NCBI GenBank assembly: GCA_038534295.1
Contig: JBCAXA010000003.1
Location: forward strand, 124,001 to 188,000
From: JBCAXA01 sp038534295
GTDB taxonomy: Bacteria > Pseudomonadota > Gammaproteobacteria > Steroidobacterales > Woeseiaceae
Reading direction: 5' to 3'
Length of the DNA stretch: 64,000 nucleotides
The position numbers and the translations under genes were made by a program. Positions 58,322 to 64,000 of this stretch are shown here, piece after piece (positions within the stretch are counted from its first letter, which is position 1; each line of letters begins with the position of its first letter). The notes under the pieces were generated by a model. That model ran no database searches and was not told the DNA's origin. It worked only from the letters and a program-made list of their open reading frames with translations.

Positions 58322-60841
58322 CTAGAAGCGATACGTTGCTTTGAAGTAAACGCGCTCGGGCAGGATCGGCCGGGCGACCTGGAAGTCCCCGGCGGCACCG
58401 GCAGCGGCGCGTGGGTTGCCTTCGGTTAGGCCAACTTCGTCACCCAGGTTAAAGACCGAGAGTCCGAGATGCAGGCTCTTTTCGTCTTCAAGTTCGATCG
58501 AGTAACCAACAGCGGCCCGGATGAAGTCGAACGAGTCCAGCACGACCGAGTTGCTCAAGTTCCCGAAACTCTCGCCGCGATAGTTGTAGCCGAGGCTCGC
58601 GTCGAAACCGAACTCGTTTTGGTACAGGAGTTCCACCGTTCCAACGGTATCGGGCTGACGCTGCAGCTCGAAGCCATCGTTAGGACCTGCTGTCACTTCC
58701 TGATCGACAAACGAGACGTTGAATCTAACGTTGAAGTCATCGGTTACGCTCCAATTGCCGGCAAGATCGATACCCGTCGCTTCGGTATCCTGTGGAATCG
58801 AAGTCGGCACGAACGTGCCATCGGGCTGCTCAACGTTCTGGAACAGAATGTTGTCGTTCTGTTCGAGGCGGTAAATTCCGATCGAGCCATCGAAGCGCTC
58901 GGTTTGCAGCTTCACGCCAATTTCGAGCCGATCGACGGTTTCTTCCTCGAATTCGTCTTCAACCAACGCAATAGCCTCGCCCAGCGGCAACTGCTGTGAG
59001 GCAGTCGAGATCTGGCCGGGTAGGTTGCGCAGCTGCGGCCAAAAGAAGCCGCGAGAATAGTTACCGTATAGATTTATTGTCTCGTTCAAGCGCCAAACAC
59101 CGGCTAGCGCAAACGCGACGGCCGAGCCGTCAAAATTGGCCCGCCTAAACTGTCCGTTTCCCGTTGTGTCGGTCAAAAGGTTCGCAGTCAATTGCGGGTT
59201 CGCGCCGAGTCCATATAGGCTGGGATCGATAGCCGCGTTCGAGTTTGCACCTTCAGAGAAGTAATCGCCGTCGAAATTCTCGACCCGCAATCCGACGTCG
59301 AGACTCCAACGCTCGGCTTCGATCTGATCGGCGAGATAAAAGGCATATCGGGTCGCCGCGCCGCCGTTGTTGACGTGACCGCCCGAACCAGCGAATCCGT
59401 TGACGGAATAGTAGGTCGTGCCGGTCTCAATCGCCGCCGTGTTCGCGTTGTCGCCTTCGAGCGTCAGGCTGAGTAATCGCGGCTCGTTGACGAACTCGCT
59501 GAGATAAAAGATACGCTCATTGAAATCGTCGGCGTCGGCCCGCGACCACCAAAGACCGCCAGTCACATTGTGAGTCGCGGTACCGGTTTCGAATGCGCGG
59601 CTCAGGTTGATCTCGGCGGAGAAATCACGCATCGGCCGGATACGACTCCACACCTGTGTCCGGTACACGAGATCGGTCGGCGACAGAGTCTCCCCGGTCG
59701 ATAGCACGGTAAACGCGGCCGACTGAAAACCATCGAGCGGCAGTCCTGGAATATTGGTCTGCTGCAAAAATTCAGTCGTCGTCAGTACGTTATCGCCGCC
59801 AGCCGGAATAAAGATGTTGAAGTTGTGGTCGTAGCTCGAGTACTTGCCCTTCAGATCCAAGGTCCAGCCGGAATTGAAGTCCTTCTCATAGGCAAGGCCG
59901 AGCTGACCGCCTTCGGTGGTCACGCCATCGCCAAACGGGGCGCGCTTCAGCCCGTTCGCCGTTGGATACGTGAAGTTGTCGAGCTCCCCCGACTGAATCG
60001 TGCGGACTTCACCTCCGTCGTTGCCAATCGCGAAATCCTGCGTGTTGGCGTTCAACGGTAACGGCAAAAAGAACTGCACGTTATCGTCAATCGCTTGGGC
60101 GAAGATGCTGAACGAGCCAGAGCCGTCTTCAAAGTCATGCCGGAAGTTACCTTTTATCTGGTAACCCTCGGTATCAAGCCCCGTTTCAATCGGCCCTTCA
60201 TCGAATCGGTAGAAACCCGATAGCGCGTAGTAGTTATTGCTGCCGGGAGAAAGGGGGCCACTGGTCGCAAAGTGCGCGCCAAAACGGCCGTCCTCGGCAA
60301 CTTCAAATTGAACCGCCGACTCCGGCGTATCCGAGCCTTGTTTCGAAATGTAGTTAACGATGCCCGCCGTCGAGCCCGGGCCGAACAGATTCGATGCACC
60401 GCCGCGCACAAATTCAACGCGTTCGATGCCAAGGTCGGGCCGGTGGTAAACGTCGAACGACGATGAGTTCAAGCCGAAATAGCTGAACGTTGTAAAACCG
60501 TCATAGACCAGCGGCGTGAAAGAGAACTGTCCGGCTGCAACCAGTCCCGGAATGAATAGGTTGACGGCGATTTCGCCGCCGCCGCCTTCTGCCGATACGC
60601 CGGGCACATTTCGCAGGATGTCTGCTTGGCTGTTCGCCGCGAGGCGCTGAATAGCGTCCTCATTGAAAGACGTCGTTGCTGCCGGCGTGTCGAAGGACGA
60701 CCTAGCCAGAGCGGTGCCTGTGACGATGACTTCTTCGATGGTGTCATCGTCGGAGCCCGTGCTGGTCTGCGCGAACGCAGCGACAGGCAGCGCAATCGCC
60801 ACCATGGCCGCCCACACAGGGTTTGCCACTAACTTACTCAT
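58322..60841 (-). CDS. TonB-dependent outer-membrane receptor
   Basis: 839 residues from the ATG at 60841, which has a G-rich ribosome site. Signal peptide VWAAMVAIALPVAAFAQ; TonB box EEVIVTGTALAR; plug domain (SQADILRNVPGVSAEGGGGE, ERVEFVRGGASNLFGPGSTAGIVNYI); then a 22-strand barrel and a terminal aromatic F (VYFKATYRF). It resembles sugar or siderophore type receptors of the marine gammaproteobacterial group. By context it imports the sugar substrate of the locus. It starts the minus-strand unit that continues with the symporter and diverges from the ROK repressor; their 275-base region must hold both promoters. Confidence 0.92.
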   Translation of the reverse strand: MSKLVANPVWAAMVAIALPVAAFAQTSTGSDDDTIEEVIVTGTALARSSFDTPAATTSFNEDAIQRLAANSQADILRNVPGVSAEGGGGEIAVNLFIPGLVAAGQFSFTPLVYDGFTTFSYFGLNSSSFDVYHRPDLGIERVEFVRGGASNLFGPGSTAGIVNYISKQGSDTPESAVQFEVAEDGRFGAHFATSGPLSPGSNNYYALSGFYRFDEGPIETGLDTEGYQIKGNFRHDFEDGSGSFSIFAQAIDDNVQFFLPLPLNANTQDFAIGNDGGEVRTIQSGELDNFTYPTANGLKRAPFGDGVTTEGGQLGLAYEKDFNSGWTLDLKGKYSSYDHNFNIFIPAGGDNVLTTTEFLQQTNIPGLPLDGFQSAAFTVLSTGETLSPTDLVYRTQVWSRIRPMRDFSAEINLSRAFETGTATHNVTGGLWWSRADADDFNERIFYLSEFVNEPRLLSLTLEGDNANTAAIETGTTYYSVNGFAGSGGHVNNGGAATRYAFYLADQIEAERWSLDVGLRVENFDGDYFSEGANSNAAIDPSLYGLGANPQLTANLLTDTTGNGQFRRANFDGSAVAFALAGVWRLNETINLYGNYSRGFFWPQLRNLPGQISTASQQLPLGEAIALVEDEFEEETVDRLEIGVKLQTERFDGSIGIYRLEQNDNILFQNVEQPDGTFVPTSIPQDTEATGIDLAGNWSVTDDFNVRFNVSFVDQEVTAGPNDGFELQRQPDTVGTVELLYQNEFGFDASLGYNYRGESFGNLSNSVVLDSFDFIRAAVGYSIELEDEKSLHLGLSVFNLGDEVGLTEGNPRAAAGAAGDFQVARPILPERVYFKATYRF

Positions 60842-61009
60842 TGGATTACCCCCCCCAGGGTTTATGGGACCTGCACCGACAACAGCGACGCAAAATCCGA
60901 CAACTGAACTGCTATTGGCCCACTTGCCCTGCAATCTATGACACAGTGTTACAATAAATACAACCCATAATGAGTACTAATAGGAGTAAATAAAGATAGT
61001 CAATCCGCC

Positions 61010-61048
61010 GCGACCGGCCGTGGTTTTGCCGTTAATATCGCCGGTCGC
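61010..61048. promoter_or_regulatory. Inverted repeat in the intergenic region of the sugar-glycerate locus
   Basis: A perfect 9-bp inverted repeat GCGACCGGC (61010-61018) and GCCGGTCGC (61040-61048) with a 21-base spacer, 69 bases before the ROK regulator start and 170 bases before the receptor start. It may be the regulator's operator or a leader hairpin. ACACAGTGT (60941-60949), also in this region, is a smaller palindrome. Confidence 0.4.
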
Positions 61049-61116
61049 TGTGACGTAACTATCGGTGCAGCGGATATTTTTTGACTGTACGTGCTTTGTC
61101 CGGAGACTGACCGGCA

Positions 61117-62283
61117 GTGTCCACTTTCGAATTCGGGGCCGGAGTGCCTGCTTTTTTTGAGGCGAACGATCTTCGCCCGCCTTCCGAATCCGAGCGCCGC
61201 GTTCTAGGTACGACGGTGCGCGGTGGCGCGCTGCGGCAAACAGCATTGGTCCGCGCGACTGGCCTGGCGCAGCAGAGCATTTCGAGAATCGTCAAGGGAT
61301 TGGTGTCGGCAGGTGCGCTCGCCGAGAGCGAACGGGTGCTCAGCGGCAAGCGCGGCCAGCCCGGTATTTCCATTCGAGTCGTACCGGAATTTGCCTACAC
61401 CTTCGGCATCTCGATGATGACCGACGCAATATCGGTTGCGTTGATGGATTTCTCCGGAGCGGTCGTCGACGAGGCCCACCATGACATTCCGGCGATGACC
61501 CGTAACGCTGTGCTGGACTCGGTCGAGTCAATAATCGATGAGCTGATTGACCGCAATGCGATAGCTGAAACCCGAATATTCGGAATGGGCATCGGTATTT
61601 CAGGTCGCTACATCGGTCCCGGAGCCGTTTACAACACGCCAAGCCCGCTTGACGATTGGGCGCTCGTCGCAATCGACCGCTTATTCGAGGAGCGTTTCAG
61701 TATGCCGGTTTGGGTCGAGAATGACGGTAATGCGGCTGCCGTGGGCGAGAGCCTCGTCGGTGTTGGCCGCACACTCAATAACTTTGCCTATTTATTCATC
61801 GACACGCTGCTCGGCGGCGGCATCATCATGGACCATGAACTGATGCGCGGCTGCAACGGCAACGGCGGTGAAATCGGATTATTACTGCCCAAAAATCTGT
61901 ATCAGCACCCCTCGTTGGAGTCGCTTCGGCAAACCTTGGGTGAGCACGGAGTTGAGTATCCGGGTGTCTCGCAGATGATCCACGAGTTTGATATCGATTG
62001 GCCCGGCATAGACGAATGGATTCTGAAGACGCGCAGTTCGTTCTCGCTGATTGCATCGGCACTCGCTGCAATCCTCGACCCGGAAGCGATTGTACTAGGG
62101 GGGCGCATGCCGGCGTCGCTGGCGAGGCGAGTAATCCCCTACATCAACATCTACAACGACTCGCGTCGCGGCAAACCGCGGGCGCTGCCGCGGCTGCTGG
62201 TGTCGAAAGCTGGTGGTGACGCGAGCGCCATCGGCGCCGCTGCGTTGCCTTTCAAAGAGCATTTTTTCGCTGCGGCTGTATAG
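61117..62283 (+). CDS. ROK-family transcriptional regulator
   Basis: 388 residues, GTG start. The N-terminal winged helix-turn-helix is GALRQTALVRATGLAQQSIS and RIVKGLVSAGALAES, and KRGQPGISIRV leads to the ROK domain. The sugar-kinase-like fold follows (GMGIGISGRYI, VENDGNAAAVGE, LLGGGIIMDHE), but the Cys-rich zinc motif C-x-C-G-x-x-G-C of kinases and NagC-like repressors is absent, with GGEIGLLLPKNL in its place. It probably binds a sugar or its phosphate and represses the divergent receptor gene and perhaps its own operon with the transaldolase. By position it is the master regulator of the locus. Confidence 0.88.
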   Translation: MSTFEFGAGVPAFFEANDLRPPSESERRVLGTTVRGGALRQTALVRATGLAQQSISRIVKGLVSAGALAESERVLSGKRGQPGISIRVVPEFAYTFGISMMTDAISVALMDFSGAVVDEAHHDIPAMTRNAVLDSVESIIDELIDRNAIAETRIFGMGIGISGRYIGPGAVYNTPSPLDDWALVAIDRLFEERFSMPVWVENDGNAAAVGESLVGVGRTLNNFAYLFIDTLLGGGIIMDHELMRGCNGNGGEIGLLLPKNLYQHPSLESLRQTLGEHGVEYPGVSQMIHEFDIDWPGIDEWILKTRSSFSLIASALAAILDPEAIVLGGRMPASLARRVIPYINIYNDSRRGKPRALPRLLVSKAGGDASAIGAAALPFKEHFFAAAV

Positions 62284-62496
62284 CCAGCCCGGCTTGGCCA
62301 GTCCAATCGGACCTACTAGCAAAATATCGTAATACCGCTGTCGTCGGCTGGGTCTAACATCGCAATAAGGTGTGCGCCTGCACTGCCGATTCTTATTTTC
62401 CGGTTGGCAGGCTGCCCGGCGACGACGCCGTCGATTGCGATTACAATTTGGCATAGCTCGCGCCTCGATCCGATTCAGCTCGGCCGGAGAACAACT

Positions 62497-63468
62497 GTGA
62501 ATAAGCTCGATCAACTGAAGACTATGACTGACGTGGTCGCCGATTCCGGCGATATCGATTCGATCGTCGACTACAAACCGCTCGATGCCACAACAAATCC
62601 GTCGCTGTTGCTGAAGGCCGCGCAATTGCCACGTTACGACTCAGTGATTAACGACGTTAGTCGCTGGGTCCTCGAGCAAAACGTCGAAGACGGTGAGCGC
62701 ATAGCGCTGGCCGCCGACCGTTTGGCGGTGGCGATCGGCAACGAGATTCTCGACATCATTCCCGGGCGGATATCGACGGAAGTCGATGCGCGGCTGTCAT
62801 TCAACACCGAAGCCAGCATCGCGAGAGCGCGGCGTTTGGTCGAGTTTTACGATGAGCTCGGCCGTGGTCGCGATCGTCTGTTGATTAAGCTTGCCTCGAC
62901 GTGGGAGGGTATCGAAGCCGCGCGCGTGCTCGAGCGCGACGGCATCCAATGCAACCTGACGTTGCTGTTTAGCGACGTCCAAGCCGTTGCCGCCGCCGAG
63001 GCGGGCGCGTTTCTAATCTCGCCCTTCGTCGGCCGAATTCTCGATTGGCACAAAGCCAACGAGCCGGATCGTGTCTTCACGGCCGAGGACGACCCGGGCG
63101 TCGTTTCCGTTCGCAACATTTATCGGCTGTTCAAGCATCGCGGCTACGAGACGATCGTCATGGGCGCGAGTTTCCGTAACGTTGGCGAGATCGAGGCACT
63201 GGCTGGTTGCGACCGGCTGACGATCAGCCCGGCCTTGCTGGACGAACTCGCCAATGCGGACGGCGAACTGCCGAGGCGGCTGGCGCCAAACGACGCGGCC
63301 CCAACCGTACAGACGACATTTAGTGACGAAGCCGATTTTCGGTTCCAGCTCAATGCCGATCAGATGGCAACCGAAAAACTCTCTGACGGCATCCGTGGCT
63401 TCGTGCGCGATCAAATCAAACTGGAGGCTCTGCTCGAGAGTCGCCTCGACGCCGTGAAAGCGGCCTGA
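62497..63468 (+). CDS. tal: Transaldolase
   Basis: 323 residues from the GTG at 62497 with GGAGA seven bases ahead. TalB-type signatures: ADSGDI at 15-20 (Asp16), DATTNPSLL at 30-38, GRISTEVDARLS (Glu95), and the Schiff-base Lys131 in RLLIKLASTWEGI. Length and residue spacing match TalB. It moves a dihydroxyacetone unit between sedoheptulose-7-P and glyceraldehyde-3-P, producing fructose-6-P and erythrose-4-P. Placed after the ROK regulator, it probably is co-regulated with the sugar-glycerate genes. A ~213-base gap separates the two, so it may have its own promoter. Confidence 0.92.
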   Translation: MNKLDQLKTMTDVVADSGDIDSIVDYKPLDATTNPSLLLKAAQLPRYDSVINDVSRWVLEQNVEDGERIALAADRLAVAIGNEILDIIPGRISTEVDARLSFNTEASIARARRLVEFYDELGRGRDRLLIKLASTWEGIEAARVLERDGIQCNLTLLFSDVQAVAAAEAGAFLISPFVGRILDWHKANEPDRVFTAEDDPGVVSVRNIYRLFKHRGYETIVMGASFRNVGEIEALAGCDRLTISPALLDELANADGELPRRLAPNDAAPTVQTTFSDEADFRFQLNADQMATEKLSDGIRGFVRDQIKLEALLESRLDAVKAA

Positions 63469-63594
63469 CGATAACGCCTGCTGCACGGCGGCGATCAGGT
63501 CGGTTGTCACCCGGTCGCGGCGTGCATGTTGCGTTTGCTCGGATGATTCGGCGTATATTTTGGAATTGAATTTGGCACTGCCCGGGACAATGCG

Positions 63595-64000
63595 ATGCAC
63601 ATAGGTATACGGATCAGTTTCACGCTGTGTGCGCTCTCGCTAGCGCTGGCAGCGTGTGAAACCTCGCCCGTTGCAGCTACCGTCCCGGTATCGGCCGACG
63701 TCAATTACGACGGACTAGCGACGGTGCCGTCGCGCTCACTCGATATCGCGCAGGTGCGGCCCAACGTGGATTTCGGGGCGTACACCGCAGTCATGCTGCG
63801 CGAGCCGGAGCTCGCGTTCCGCACACCCGATCGCGCCGTGCGTGAGTTTCCGCTAACCGACACGCAAAAACAGCGCTTGCGCGACATGCTGTCGTCGGCC
63901 TTTCGCAAAGAGCTTGCCAAACTCGATGCGCTGGCACTCGTCGATGCGCCGGGCCCCCAAGTGCTGGCGTTGGACATTCGCGTTCACGACATCGCGGCCT
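63595..64000 (+). CDS. DUF3313-like lipoprotein (cut by window edge)
   Basis: The frame from ATG 63595 is open to the right edge, giving 135 residues with the C-terminus missing. The signal LCALSLALAAC ends in a lipobox, so the Cys is lipidated. After it come NYDGLATVPSRSLDIAQVRP, DFGAYTAVMLREPELAF, and DTQKQRLRDMLSSAFRKELA, a layout that fits the DUF3313 family of outer-membrane lipoproteins of unknown role. A second ATG at 63590 is out of frame with a stop soon after. Separated by 126 bases from the transaldolase, so probably an independent unit. Confidence 0.75.
   Translation, partial: MHIGIRISFTLCALSLALAACETSPVAATVPVSADVNYDGLATVPSRSLDIAQVRPNVDFGAYTAVMLREPELAFRTPDRAVREFPLTDTQKQRLRDMLSSAFRKELAKLDALALVDAPGPQVLALDIRVHDIAA

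Overview
The window looks like chromosomal DNA of a GC-rich, Gram-negative gammaproteobacterium, probably marine. The basis is protein content: TonB-dependent receptor, MipA/OmpV outer-membrane protein, Mla-type lipid transport, RND efflux, a PEP-CTERM protein, a Na+/solute symporter, a vanadium haloperoxidase and a complete Wzx/Wzy polysaccharide cluster. A family close to Woeseiaceae or Steroidobacterales is a guess; nothing here fixes the taxon. Many genes start with GTG or TTG, and four-base start/stop overlaps are common.

Layout. 1-9.0 kb: a LytTR membrane regulator cut by the left edge, MipA/OmpV, tRNA-Phe, a GyrI-like protein, a PEP-CTERM protein, two secreted proteins of unknown function, a divergent SDR/LysR pair with a clear operator, and an AT-richer orphan gene. 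9.07-12.5 kb: a four-gene Mla-like phospholipid ABC transporter operon on the minus strand. 12.8-14.05 kb: ExbD, a TonB C-terminal-like protein and a small putative lipoprotein.

14.4-33.2 kb: a polysaccharide (probably O-antigen) operon, all on the plus strand. It has three wlbA/wbpB, wbpD and wbpE-like genes for a diacetamido-glucuronic acid, Wzz, Wzx, Wzy, two glycosyltransferases, a fused two-domain oxidoreductase, an epimerase/dehydratase, an asparagine-synthase-like amidotransferase, a GNAT-like protein, a second DegT aminotransferase, a TylF-like methyltransferase, a split transketolase and the priming sugar-phosphate transferase. This is a full Wzx/Wzy pathway with an unusual sugar-modifying section.

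33.2-46.4 kb: a small Cys/His-rich conserved protein, a PhoX-like Tat protein, an EF-hand-like secreted protein, a divergent vanadium haloperoxidase, a REP-associated (RAYT) transposase between arrays of short repeats, an alpha/beta hydrolase, a two-gene RND efflux system and an AhpD-like protein. 46.8-51.6 kb: a lectin-like secreted protein with a PQQ dehydrogenase, a frameshifted and truncated phytanoyl-CoA dioxygenase pseudogene, a fatty acid desaturase and an AraC regulator.

51.6-63.5 kb: a sugar-glycerate utilisation locus. A TonB receptor, Na+ symporter, glycerate kinase, MGH1-type glycosidase, ROK sugar kinase, SIS-domain isomerase-like protein and GNAT protein lie on the minus strand. 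A ROK repressor and transaldolase diverge from them. Together they suggest uptake and hydrolysis of mannosyl- or glucosyl-glycerate, with both products phosphorylated and sent to central metabolism. The window ends inside a DUF3313-like lipoprotein gene.
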